DNA from: Streptomyces indicus
GTDB taxonomy: Bacteria > Actinomycetota > Actinomycetes > Streptomycetales > Streptomycetaceae
Assembly (NCBI RefSeq): GCF_900100315.1
Contig: NZ_FNFF01000001.1
Coordinates: 992,001 to 1,056,000 of the forward strand
DNA length: 64,000 nt
Direction: 5' to 3'
Numbering within the stretch: the stretch's first letter is position 1; each line of letters starts with the position of its first letter. The notes beneath the pieces are model-generated. The model was given only the letters and a program-made list of their open reading frames with translations. It made no database searches and had not been told where the DNA came from. The translations under genes and the position numbers were made by a program. Positions 25,739-33,673 of the stretch are shown here, in pieces.

Positions 25739-26185
25739 TCAGCCGGTCTTGACATAGACGGCGCGACCGTAACCCTCCAGCTTCTGCACCAGATACGGAC
25801 CCGCCTGCTCCAGGGTGGCGGGCAGTTCGGCGATGCCGTGACTGCCGACGACGGCGTAGGTCAGCACCACTTCCCCCCTTTCGATGCGGTACGTCCCGTC
25901 GATGTCGACGATCCCGGACCAGACGCACTGCACGCGGGGCGGGCAGGGCGCCACCCGCTCCTGCATCGCGAAGCGGCCGTCGCGTTCGAACGTGATGCGG
26001 CGCTCGTACGCGCGGTCCGCGCCCCCGCGCGGGGAGATCCAGGTGCCGACGACGCTCCGGTGCGGGCGGGTCTCGTGGTGGGCGGGTCCGGGGCCGGCCG
26101 CGGCCGCGGGGGCCGCATAGGCGGCCACGGGGAGCAGCAGTGCGGCGGCCAGCGCGCAGCTCCACAGGCGAGTGGTTCGAGTCAT
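25739..26185 (-). CDS. Secreted hypothetical protein
   Basis: A 148-residue exported protein. Residues 1-28 are a Sec signal peptide (MTRTTRLW, hydrophobic SCALAAALLLPVAAYA, AxA-type cleavage near APAAAA). The mature domain (VVGTWISPRGGADRAYERRITFERDGRFAMQE, then VWSGIVDIDGTYRIERGEVVLTY) reads as a lipocalin-like/'copper-resistance-like' small beta-barrel: a GTW strand, a ground-state 'F..DG.F' strand and a 'G.Y.I..G.V.L' strand. It has two cysteines, possibly a disulfide. The family is not recognised with certainty and the function is unknown. Confidence 0.7.
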   Translation of the reverse strand: MTRTTRLWSCALAAALLLPVAAYAAPAAAAGPGPAHHETRPHRSVVGTWISPRGGADRAYERRITFERDGRFAMQERVAPCPPRVQCVWSGIVDIDGTYRIERGEVVLTYAVVGSHGIAELPATLEQAGPYLVQKLEGYGRAVYVKTG

Positions 26186-26281
26186 GGGGTCAGCGTCCGG
26201 TCCGCCCGGGGCCGCCCCGCCGCGACACGCCGCATGACCTGCCCTTCACCGGGTCTCCGGACCGGAGTCGCACGATCAAGG

Positions 26282-26293
26282 GAACACATGTTC
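26282..26293. promoter_or_regulatory. LexA/SOS box upstream of radical SAM gene
   Basis: GAACACATGTTC fits the Gram-positive/actinobacterial SOS consensus GAAC-N4-GTTC exactly, with purine-N-purine-pyrimidine in the centre. It lies 34 bp before the start codon of the Rv2578c-type gene, overlapping the expected promoter. From memory, the mycobacterial gene Rv2578c is in the LexA regulon, which supports a conserved DNA-damage control here. Confidence 0.85.
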
Positions 26294-26326
26294 TATTCTG
26301 TGCGGCAGTGCAACCGAGGAGGCTCC

Positions 26327-27412
26327 ATGCGCTGGGACAACCTGACCCACGAACGACCGCGGGACGCCGCCCTGTTCGGTGCGGACGCCGTGACGACCAG
26401 GACGTTCGACACTCCGGAGTTCGCGGGGATGACCTTCCACGAGATCCGGGCGAAGTCGATCGTGAACCGCGTCCCCGGGGCCTCGCGGATGCCCTTCGAG
26501 TGGACCGTGAACCCCTATCGCGGCTGCACCCACGCCTGCGTGTACTGCTTCGCCCGCAAGACGCACAGCTACCTCGACCTCGACACGGGGCTCGGCTTCG
26601 ACTCGCAGATCGTGGTGAAGGTGAACGCGCCGGAGCTGCTGCGCCGCAAGCTGGCCGACCGCCGCTGGCAGGGCGAGCACATCGCGATGGGCACGAACGT
26701 CGACTGCTACCAGCGGGCCGAGGGCCGCTACCGCCTGATGCCCGGCATCATCTCCGCCCTGCGCGACTACGCGAACCCCTTCTCGATCCTGACCAAGGGC
26801 ACGCTGATCCTGCGGGACCTGGAACTCCTCAAGCAGGCCGCCGAGGTGACCGAGGTGGGCATCTCCGTCTCGGTGGGCTTCACGGACCAGACGCTGTGGC
26901 GCACGGTCGAGCCGGGCACACCCGCGCCCGAGCGCCGCCTCGACGTCGTGCGCACCCTCACCGAGCACGGGATCGGGTGCGGGGTCCTGATGGCCCCGGT
27001 GATCCCGTTCCTCGGCGACTCCCCCGCGCAGCTGCGCTCGACCGTGCGGGCGATCGCCGCCTCGGGCGCCACCTCGGTGACCCCGCTCGTGCTGCATCTG
27101 CGCCCCGGCGCCCGCGAGTGGTTCATGGCCTGGCTGGGCCGCCACCACCCCCACCTCGTACGGCGTTACGAGCGGTTGTACGCGGAGGGGGCGTACGCGC
27201 CGAAGTGGTACCAGCGGCGGATCACCCGCCATGTGCACGAACTGGCCACCGAGTTCGGGATCGGGCCCTCCTCGCGCGGCGCGGCCCGGCGGATCGAGCG
27301 TCCCGCCGCAGAACCGGCCCGCAGGGAAGGCACGCGTTCCGGGCCGGCACCGCTCCCCCACGTGCCCCGTCAAGCACTAAGCCAGGAACCGACTCAGCTC
27401 ACCCTCCTCTGA
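26327..27412 (+). CDS. Rv2578c family radical SAM protein
   Basis: A 361-residue radical SAM protein. The 4Fe-4S/SAM motif is CTHACVYC (CxxxCxxC, near residue 68), preceded by the family stretch EWTVNPYRG. Family blocks HIAMGTNVDCYQRAEGRYR and PFSILTKGTLILRD are intact, as is GISVSVGFTDQTLWRTVEPG. The family is related to spore photoproduct lyase-like proteins (COG1533), and its reaction is unknown. ATG 26327 follows GAGGAGG. A LexA box upstream predicts DNA-damage induction, compatible with a role in repair or damage tolerance. Confidence 0.93.
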   Translation: MRWDNLTHERPRDAALFGADAVTTRTFDTPEFAGMTFHEIRAKSIVNRVPGASRMPFEWTVNPYRGCTHACVYCFARKTHSYLDLDTGLGFDSQIVVKVNAPELLRRKLADRRWQGEHIAMGTNVDCYQRAEGRYRLMPGIISALRDYANPFSILTKGTLILRDLELLKQAAEVTEVGISVSVGFTDQTLWRTVEPGTPAPERRLDVVRTLTEHGIGCGVLMAPVIPFLGDSPAQLRSTVRAIAASGATSVTPLVLHLRPGAREWFMAWLGRHHPHLVRRYERLYAEGAYAPKWYQRRITRHVHELATEFGIGPSSRGAARRIERPAAEPARREGTRSGPAPLPHVPRQALSQEPTQLTLL

Positions 27413-27555
27413 CTGTTTCCCCTCGAAACGGTCAACTCTCTTCAGAATTTGTCCTTCCGGAGGCCGATTCCGGGACGATCGGCGTGGGTTGCGGCACGCG
27501 CAGCCCGGCCCCGGGCCGCGGGAGGCGGTCCGGATCCTCCGTACCGGGAGGTCAG

Positions 27556-29145
27556 ATGAGAACTCGCACAGTCGCGTTGGCCGGTGTCGCCGCCTTGGTG
27601 GGGGGACTGCTGAGCGCGGTCCCGTCGGCCGCGGGCACCCCGGGCGCCGAGCGGGCCCCGGCGGCGCGCAGCACCACGCTCAAGTGGAAGGACTGCTCCA
27701 CCGAGAACTATCCGACGCTCCAGTGCGCCTCGCTCAAGGTTCCGCTCGACCATGCGAAGCCGCACGGCAGGAAGATCACCCTCGCGCTCTCGCGGGTGCC
27801 GCACACCTCGGACGCGAAGTCGTACCAGGGACCGCTCCTCGTCAATCCCGGAGGCCCGGGCGGCAGCGGGCTCACGCTCGCCGGGTTCGTGGCGGGTTCG
27901 CTGCCGAAGAAGGTCGCTTCGACGTACGACGTGATCGGCTTCGATCCGCGCGGCGTGGGCAAAAGTGAACCGGTGCTCAACTGCCGGCCGGGCCACTTCG
28001 ATCCGGTCAGGCCCGACACGGTGCCGGTGACCAAGAGCATCGAGCAGGCCAACCTCAAGCGGGCCAAGGCCTTCGCCGACGCCTGCGGCAAGAAGTACGG
28101 CTCGCTCCTCGATCACATCGACACGGTCAGCGCCGTGCGCGACATGGACGCGATCCGCAAGGCGCTCGGCGCCAAGAAGATCAACTACTTCGGCTACTCG
28201 TACGGCACCTACCTCGGCGCCGTCTACGCGAAGCTCTATCCGGACCGCGTACGCCGCGCGGTCCTGGACTCGATCGTCGACCCGACGGGCGTCTGGTACC
28301 GGGACAACATCGACCAGGACCACGCCTTCGACGCCCGCCACAAGGCCTTCGCGGCGTGGGTGGCCAAGCACGACGCCACGTACAAGCTGGGCAAGGACCC
28401 GGCGAAGATCGAGGCCAAGTGGTACGCGATGCGCGCCGCGCTCGCGAAGAAGCCGGCCGGCGGCAAGGTGGGCGCGAGCGAGCTCGAGGACACCTTCATC
28501 CCCGGCGGGTACTACAACGGCTACTGGCCCTACCTCGCCGAGGCGTTCGCGGCCTTCGTGAACGAGAAGGACGACGCCCCGCTGATCGAGGCGTACGAGA
28601 ACTTCGCCGCGGTGGACGCCGCGGGCGACAACGGGTACTCCGTGTACGCCGCGGTGCAGTGCCGGGACGCCTGGTGGCCGCGTGACTGGGGACAGTGGCG
28701 GCACGACATGTGGAAGGCGCACGACAAGGCACCGTTCATGACGTGGAACAACGCGTGGTACAACGCGCCGTGCGCGTTCTGGCCGACCAAGCCGCTGAAC
28801 CCGCCGGACGTCTCCAACTCCAAGCTGCCGCCGGTGCTGCTCTTCCAGGCCACGGACGACGCGGCGACCCCGTACGGCGGCGGACTCGTCGTCCACCGCA
28901 AGCTGCACGGGTCGAGCCTGGTGGTCGAGGAGGGCGGCGGCAACCACGGCATCACGCTGAGCGGCAACGCGTGCCTGGACACGTACCTGGCGGACTACCT
29001 CGCTTCGGGCAAGGTGCCACGGGGTTCCGGTGAGGTCGATGCCACGTGCGCCGCGCTGCCGGAGCCCGAGCCGGAGACCGCAGCGGCGGCTTCGTCCTCC
29101 GGGGGCGGGGCGGCACTGCACGGCCTGATGGGCTTCCGCTCCTGA
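27556..29145 (+). CDS. Secreted tripeptidyl aminopeptidase-type alpha/beta hydrolase (S33)
   Basis: A 529-residue exported peptidase of the Streptomyces Tap/SlpD/SlpE group, which removes tripeptides from protein N-termini. Signal peptide residues 1-26 (MRTRTVALAGVAALVGGLLS). Catalytic Ser in GYSYGTYLGA (near residue 219), the oxyanion region LLVNPGGPGGSG, Asp in FQATDDAATPYGG and His in GGGNHGITLSG. The TAP_C domain follows at the end. After the last conserved Cys there is an acidic/Ala/Gly tail (EPEPETAAAASSSGGG). ATG 27556 has GGGAGG upstream. It is not lipid-modified (no lipobox). Confidence 0.92.
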   Translation: MRTRTVALAGVAALVGGLLSAVPSAAGTPGAERAPAARSTTLKWKDCSTENYPTLQCASLKVPLDHAKPHGRKITLALSRVPHTSDAKSYQGPLLVNPGGPGGSGLTLAGFVAGSLPKKVASTYDVIGFDPRGVGKSEPVLNCRPGHFDPVRPDTVPVTKSIEQANLKRAKAFADACGKKYGSLLDHIDTVSAVRDMDAIRKALGAKKINYFGYSYGTYLGAVYAKLYPDRVRRAVLDSIVDPTGVWYRDNIDQDHAFDARHKAFAAWVAKHDATYKLGKDPAKIEAKWYAMRAALAKKPAGGKVGASELEDTFIPGGYYNGYWPYLAEAFAAFVNEKDDAPLIEAYENFAAVDAAGDNGYSVYAAVQCRDAWWPRDWGQWRHDMWKAHDKAPFMTWNNAWYNAPCAFWPTKPLNPPDVSNSKLPPVLLFQATDDAATPYGGGLVVHRKLHGSSLVVEEGGGNHGITLSGNACLDTYLADYLASGKVPRGSGEVDATCAALPEPEPETAAAASSSGGGAALHGLMGFRS

Positions 29146-29293
29146 GGCCCGGTTCCGCGTGAACCGTCGGTGTCCGGCCCGCCCCGGCGCACATTCCGGG
29201 GCGGGCCGGGCACACCCTCGGCCAGGCGCAGCGCACGGTCAGGCGCAGGCCCGCCACAGACAACTCCGCGTGGTGCGGGAGAGGATGGGCCCC

Positions 29294-29704
29294 ATGAGCG
29301 AGCTCACCCGCATCCCTGCGCCCGAGGGCGTCCACCCGGCCACCGCGTACACCCATGTCGTCCTGGGCACGGGCACGTTCGTCGCCGTGTCCGGTCAGGT
29401 GGCACTCGACGAGGACGGCGCACTCGTCGGTCCCGGTGATCCCGCGGCGCAGGCACGGCAGGTCTTCGAGAACCTGAAGCGCTGCCTGGCGGCCGCGGGC
29501 GCCGGCTTCGACGACGTCGTGAAACTCACCTACTTCGTGACGGACACGGCGTACATGCCGGCGATCCGGGACGCCCGCGCCGCGTACATCGACCCCGAGC
29601 GGCTGCCGGCCTCGACGGCCGTGCAGGTCGCGGGCCTGGTGGCGCCGGATTTCCTGATGGAGATCGAGGCGCTGGCCGTGCTCCGCGGCGGGCGGCTCAC
29701 GTGA
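29294..29704 (+). CDS. RidA/YjgF/YER057c family protein
   Basis: A 136-residue Rid-family protein. Archetypal RidA hydrolyses reactive enamine/imine intermediates from PLP enzymes. Fold marks: VVLGTGTFVAVSGQVALDEDG, QARQVFENLKRCLAAAGAGFDDVVKLTYFVTD and a C-terminal VAPDFLMEIEALAV. The archetypal catalytic Arg (usually in an 'Rxxxxxxxxx P' segment near residue 105) is not at its usual place, because the segment reads PERLPASTAVQV. It may therefore be a Rid subgroup without imine deaminase activity. ATG 29294 has GAGGA 8 nt upstream; ATG 29285 is the alternative. It precedes the GNAT gene closely. Confidence 0.88.
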   Translation: MSELTRIPAPEGVHPATAYTHVVLGTGTFVAVSGQVALDEDGALVGPGDPAAQARQVFENLKRCLAAAGAGFDDVVKLTYFVTDTAYMPAIRDARAAYIDPERLPASTAVQVAGLVAPDFLMEIEALAVLRGGRLT

Positions 29705-29736
29705 AGGGGTCCGAGCCGCCCCCGGGAGGTGCGCAC

Positions 29737-30255
29737 GTGGACGCCCACGTACGCGAGATGACGGCCGAGGACATCGACGCGGTCTCCGAGATCCGGGTGC
29801 GCGGCTGGCAGTTCGCGTACCGGGGCCTGATGCCGCAGGCGCATCTGGACGCGCTGGACATCGAGGAGGACGCGGCCGCACGGCGGGAGTTCTGGGCGAA
29901 AAGGCCGCCCGGGGTGCGGGCGTTGGTGGCCGAGCGCGCGGGCCGGATCGTCGGCTTCTGCGGGTTCGGACCGACGCGCGACGACGATCAGCCGGAGGGC
30001 GCGTACCAGGTGTATGCGATCTACGTACGGCCGGCGGAGCTCGCCACCGGTGCCGGACGCGCCCTCATGGACGCGACCCTCGACCGCTGCCGCACCGCAG
30101 GCGCGCCCGCGGTCTGCCTGTGGGTACTCACGGGCAACGAGCGCGCCCGCCGCTTCTACGAGCGGGCCGGCTTCCGCACCGACGGGACCTCCGCCACGTA
30201 CGACGTGGACGGGGTGCCGGTGCCCGAGGTGCGCTACGTCCGACAGCTCGGCTGA
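29737..30255 (+). CDS. GNAT family N-acetyltransferase
   Basis: A 172-residue acetyltransferase. The N-terminal VREMTAEDIDAVSEIRVRGW is followed by the acetyl-CoA loop YVRPAELATGAGRALMDATL (Q/RxxGxG/A type). Then come LWVLTGNERARRFYERAGF and DVDGVPVPEVRYVRQL. GTG 29737 is chosen because GGGAGG sits 7 nt upstream. A GTG at 29701 that overlaps the ridA stop (GTGA) is a good alternative and would make it coupled. The final codons and stop are the first unit of a 29-bp tandem repeat. Confidence 0.88.
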   Translation: MDAHVREMTAEDIDAVSEIRVRGWQFAYRGLMPQAHLDALDIEEDAAARREFWAKRPPGVRALVAERAGRIVGFCGFGPTRDDDQPEGAYQVYAIYVRPAELATGAGRALMDATLDRCRTAGAPAVCLWVLTGNERARRFYERAGFRTDGTSATYDVDGVPVPEVRYVRQLG

Positions 30256-30318
30256 TCGTTCGCTACGTCCGGCGGCTCGGCTGATCGTTCGCTACGTCCG
30301 ACGGCTCGGCTGATCCTC
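30232..30318. repeat. 29-bp tandem repeat x3 spanning gene end and convergent stop
   Basis: Three adjacent 29-bp units (30232-30260, 30261-30289, 30290-30318; core CGCTACGTCCG, then CTCGGCTGATC). Unit 1 is the coding end of the GNAT gene (Arg-Tyr-Val-Arg-Gln-Leu-Gly-stop). Units 2-3 repeat it downstream, and the minus-strand stop of the small membrane protein (30292-30294) falls inside unit 3, so the array joins the ends of two convergent genes. Confidence 0.9.
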
Positions 30319-30636
30319 GGCCGGTTCCCTGGTCGACCACAGCCGGCCCATCGCCGCCGACTGCAGCAGGAAGCTGAGGACGGCGGTGGTGTGGAAGAGC
30401 CAGCCCGTGGGGGCGGGCCCTCCGTACACGACGTCCTCCAGGGGAACGTAGAGGAGCAGCGTCGGCAGCAGCGGGAGCAGGGCCGCCCAGTAGCCGGGGA
30501 CGAAGCCCTCGGCATCCGCGACGGTCCCTTCGTAGACCGCGCCGGCCAGGGCGCACGCGGCGATCAGGCCGAGGTAGCCCAAGGACAGCGGGTTGGTGAC
30601 GGTGAGCCGGATCAGCCGCCGCAGCAGAGACTTCAT
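30292..30636 (-). CDS. Small membrane protein with three predicted helices
   Basis: A 114-residue protein: a basic start (MKSLLRRLIRLT), a helix (LGYLGLIAACALAGAVYEG), a helix (YWAALLPLLPTLLLYVPLEDVVYGG) and a helix (WLFHTTAVLSFLLQSAAMGRLW). The tail is short and polar, partly encoded by repeat unit 3 (SRRT). No known domain is recognised, though the layout resembles the small SCO4225-type membrane proteins of Streptomyces. ATG 30636 follows GGGGGAG. Confidence 0.7.
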   Translation of the reverse strand: MKSLLRRLIRLTVTNPLSLGYLGLIAACALAGAVYEGTVADAEGFVPGYWAALLPLLPTLLLYVPLEDVVYGGPAPTGWLFHTTAVLSFLLQSAAMGRLWSTREPAEDQPSRRT

Positions 30637-30721
30637 CGCTCCCCCAAGTCCCGTACGGACAGGGCCAGTACAGCAGCGGACACGGCCCGCCGTCACGGCG
30701 TGCGGTGCGACAGTGGCCGGA

Positions 30722-31303
30722 TCAGGGCGTGGTCATCCGCGCCAGGGATGCCGTGGCCGCCGCGGCGAGCCGTGGATGGGCGCGGGCCGCCGTGAGGGCC
30801 GGGACCGCGCGCGAGTCGGCGAGCGCGCCCAGGCCTTCGACGCAGGCCAGCGCCACACGCCAGTACGGGTCGGTGGGTGAGGCGAGGCGGCGTTCGAGGA
30901 CCGTGATGAGGGCGGGTGCCGACTCGGGCGCCCGCAGCTCGGTGAGCAGCCGCACCGGGTGGAGTGCGTAGGCGACGCGGAGTTCGTTGGTGGCGAGGGC
31001 CGCGGCGGCGCGGGCCGTGCGGGGGTCGCCGAGGCGTGCGAGCGCGTGGGCGGCGGCCGAACAGCGCTCGGGGTCACGGTGGTTGAGCAGCAGCACCAGG
31101 GGCTCGAAGGCGCGCCCGTCGCCCTCCCGGCCCAGCCGGAGCGCGGCGAATTCACGGGCCCACAGGGGGCGTTGGGGCTCGGTGAGCACGCGGGCGAGGG
31201 CGTCCGGATCCTTGCTCGCGCGCAGCCGTTCGAAGGTGACCGCGCCCTCCTCACCCGCCTCGCGCCGTAAACGCTCTGTCACTGATCGCCACGCTTCGTC
31301 CAT
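30722..31303 (-). CDS. HEAT-repeat protein
   Basis: A 193-residue alpha-solenoid protein. Helical pairs of HEAT/PBS-lyase type run through it: LWAREFAALRLGREGDGRAFEPLVLLLNHRDPER, SAAAHALARLGDPRTARAAAAL, APALITVLERRL and WRVALACVEGLGALADSRAVPAL. Such repeats mediate protein contacts. Streptomyces orthologues are sometimes mislabelled adenylosuccinate lyase, but no lyase motif is present. ATG 31303 is preferred, with AGGGTG upstream; GTG 31312 is an alternative. Confidence 0.85.
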   Translation of the reverse strand: MDEAWRSVTERLRREAGEEGAVTFERLRASKDPDALARVLTEPQRPLWAREFAALRLGREGDGRAFEPLVLLLNHRDPERCSAAAHALARLGDPRTARAAAALATNELRVAYALHPVRLLTELRAPESAPALITVLERRLASPTDPYWRVALACVEGLGALADSRAVPALTAARAHPRLAAAATASLARMTTP

Positions 31304-31782
31304 GACGGCCACCCTAGCGAGGGGACTTCCGCGCGCCCGCGAGACCCCGGCGCCGTGAGGCAGACCACAAACTCCGGGGGCTGGCGCGCTCGTTACCCGC
31401 CGGTTAAGCTCAGACGAGCGGGGCACACCCCGTAGAGATACTCCCGTCGGCCTGGTGACGCAGCCGGCGAGAGCTTGTCGGTTCGGTACATCGTTCGCGA
31501 CGCGGCCCCGGGACAGGGCCCGTCGGAATTCACCGGCCCTGCGCCTCGGCGCGCGGGCCGGATCACCGGCTCCGTGTTGTGCGCACGGAACGGACTTCAC
31601 CGGTCGCGCCGCAGCGCGCGGACCGGACTTCACCGGCCCCCGTTTCGCGCGGACCTGATCTCACCGGCCCCGCCTTCGCGCGGCCGGCCGGACACACGAC
31701 ACAACTCCCGTACGCCGTAGGCCTGTCGGCGACCGTGCGTGCGCCCCTCCTCAGTCGTCACTCTCCCTCCCTGGAGTCCTCG
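31304..31782. other. Promoter region of the hydroxybutyryl-CoA dehydrogenase gene
   Basis: A 479-bp spacer between divergent genes. It contains the 33-bp repeat array described separately (31531 to about 31690). I could not identify a convincing promoter, terminator or small gene in the remaining sequence. The stretch 31395-31500 is lower in repeats and is the likeliest promoter location on length grounds only. Confidence 0.4.
31531..31690. repeat. Degenerate 31-34-bp repeat, 5 copies
   Basis: CACCGG recurs at 31531, 31564, 31598, 31631 and 31662, each followed by a GC-rich stretch and GCGCGG, with several preceded by GGACTT or GATCT. The ~33-bp period is three DNA helical turns and also 11 codons. 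It lies 90-250 bp before the hydroxybutyryl-CoA dehydrogenase start. Confidence 0.7.
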
Positions 31783-33582
31783 ATGGACCGTCCCGACCGT
31801 CCCGAACAGAATCTGCGCACCATCGCCGTCATCGGCCTGGGCACGATGGGCACCGGCATCGCCGAGGTGCTCGCCCGCGCCGGCCGCGAGGTCATCGGCA
31901 TCGACATCAGCGAGGCCCAGGCCGTGCAGGCCGTCTCCGCCCTCGAGTCCTCCACCGCACGCGCCGTGCAGCGCGAGCGGCTGACGCAGGAGCAGCGGGC
32001 CGGACTCCTGGCCCGCTTCCGGACGTTCACCGAGCTGGCCGCCGCGGCCGAGGCCGACCTGGTCATCGAGGTGATCCCCGAGTCGTACGAGCAGAAGAGC
32101 CGGCTCTTCCGCGAACTGGACGCGGTCGTGCGCCCGGACACCATCCTCGCCACCGGCACCAACGCGCTGTCGGTGACCCGCCTGGCCGCCGAGTCCAGCC
32201 GGCCCGAGCGGGTGCTCGGCCTGCACTTCTTCAACCCGGCCCCCGCGATGAAGCTGGTCGAGGTGGTCTCCTCCGTCCTGACCGACCCGAAGGCGGTGGA
32301 CGCGGTCATCTCGCTCGCCCACGACCTCGGCAAGGAGCCGGTGTCGGTCGGCGACCGCCCCGGGTTCGTCGCGGACGGGCTGCTCTTCGGCTACCTCAAC
32401 CAGGCGGCCGCGATGTACGAGGCGAAGTACGCCAGCCGCGAGGACATCGACGCCGCGATGAAGCTCGGCTGCGGTCTGCCGATGGGCCCGCTCGCGCTGC
32501 TCGACCTGATCGGCATCGACACCGCGCGCACCGTCCTCGACGCGATGTACTCCGAGTCCCACGACCGGCTGCACGCACCGGCCCCCATCCTCAAGCAGCT
32601 CAGCGAGGCCGGTCTGACCGGCCGCAAGGCGGGCCGCGGCTTCTACACGTACGCCGCCCCGGGCAGCACCGAGGTCGTGCGCGACGCGCTGACCCCGCTG
32701 GAGGACGCGCAGCTCGCCGCGGGCCGCGAGGTGCGCAGCGTGGGCGTGGCGGGCTCGGGGACGATGGCCTCCGGGATCGCCGAAGTGTTCGCCAAGGCCG
32801 GGTACGCCGTGGTGCTCGCCGCCCGCAGCCAGGAGAAGGCGGAGACCGCCAAGTCCCGTATCGCCAAGTCGCTTTCGCGCTCCGTCGACAAGGGCCGGAT
32901 GACCGCCGAGGCGCGGGACGAGACCCTCGCCCGGATCACGCCCGCGGGCTCGTACGACTCCTTCGCCGAGGTCGACCTCGCGGTCGAGGCAGTCGCCGAG
33001 GACCTGGAGATCAAGCAGCAGCTGTTCGCCACGCTCGACAAGGTCTGCAAGCCGGGCGCGGTGCTCGCCACCACCACCTCCTCGCTGCCCGTCGTCGCCT
33101 GCGCCCGCGCCACCTCGCGCCCGCAGGACGTGATCGGCATGCACTTCTTCAACCCGGCCCCGGCCATGAAGCTGGTCGAGGTGGTGCGCACGGTCCTCAC
33201 CGCGGACGACGTGCACGCCACGGTGCGCGAGGTCTGCGCGAAGATCCGCAAGCACCCGGTGGACTGCGGGGACCGCGCCGGCTTCATCGTGAACGCGCTG
33301 CTGTTCCCGTACCTCAACAACGCGATCAAGATGGTCCAGGAGCACTACGCGAGCCTCGACGACATCGACGCCGCGATGAAGCTCGGCGGCGGCTACCCGA
33401 TGGGGCCCTTCGAGCTGCTCGACGTGGTCGGCCTCGACGTCTCGCTGGCGATCGAGCAGGTCCTGCACCGCGAGTTCCGCGACCCGGGTCTGGCTCCGGC
33501 GCCGCTCCTGGAGCACCTCGTGGCCGCGGGCTGCCTCGGCCGCAAGACCGGTCGCGGCTTCCGCGAATATGCCAGGCGCTGA
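31783..33582 (+). CDS. Tandem-duplicated 3-hydroxybutyryl-CoA dehydrogenase
   Basis: A 599-residue protein made of two complete 3-hydroxyacyl-CoA dehydrogenase units of about 290 residues. Half 1 has the NAD site IGLGTMGTGIAEVLARAG near residue 19, catalytic GLHFFNPAPAMKLVEVV, and the C-terminal 3HCDH domain GLPMGPLALLDLIG. Half 2 has AGSGTMASGIAEVF near residue 324, GMHFFNPAPAMKLVEVV and GYPMGPFELLDVVG. Both catalytic His regions are intact, so both halves may be active. It likely reduces acetoacetyl-CoA to 3-hydroxybutyryl-CoA feeding crotonyl-CoA to ccr. ATG 31783 follows GGAG. Confidence 0.9.
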   Translation: MDRPDRPEQNLRTIAVIGLGTMGTGIAEVLARAGREVIGIDISEAQAVQAVSALESSTARAVQRERLTQEQRAGLLARFRTFTELAAAAEADLVIEVIPESYEQKSRLFRELDAVVRPDTILATGTNALSVTRLAAESSRPERVLGLHFFNPAPAMKLVEVVSSVLTDPKAVDAVISLAHDLGKEPVSVGDRPGFVADGLLFGYLNQAAAMYEAKYASREDIDAAMKLGCGLPMGPLALLDLIGIDTARTVLDAMYSESHDRLHAPAPILKQLSEAGLTGRKAGRGFYTYAAPGSTEVVRDALTPLEDAQLAAGREVRSVGVAGSGTMASGIAEVFAKAGYAVVLAARSQEKAETAKSRIAKSLSRSVDKGRMTAEARDETLARITPAGSYDSFAEVDLAVEAVAEDLEIKQQLFATLDKVCKPGAVLATTTSSLPVVACARATSRPQDVIGMHFFNPAPAMKLVEVVRTVLTADDVHATVREVCAKIRKHPVDCGDRAGFIVNALLFPYLNNAIKMVQEHYASLDDIDAAMKLGGGYPMGPFELLDVVGLDVSLAIEQVLHREFRDPGLAPAPLLEHLVAAGCLGRKTGRGFREYARR

Positions 33583-33673
33583 GACCGCACAGGACTGGGG
33601 AGGGCTGCTCGATCCGGCGGCCGGCCCTCCCTCCGCGGCGCAGCACCCCGAGGCCATGCAGTACGTTCGGTCC

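Noticed and set aside
30232..30318. CRISPR array
   Set aside because: Units are directly adjacent with no spacers and no cas genes in the window.
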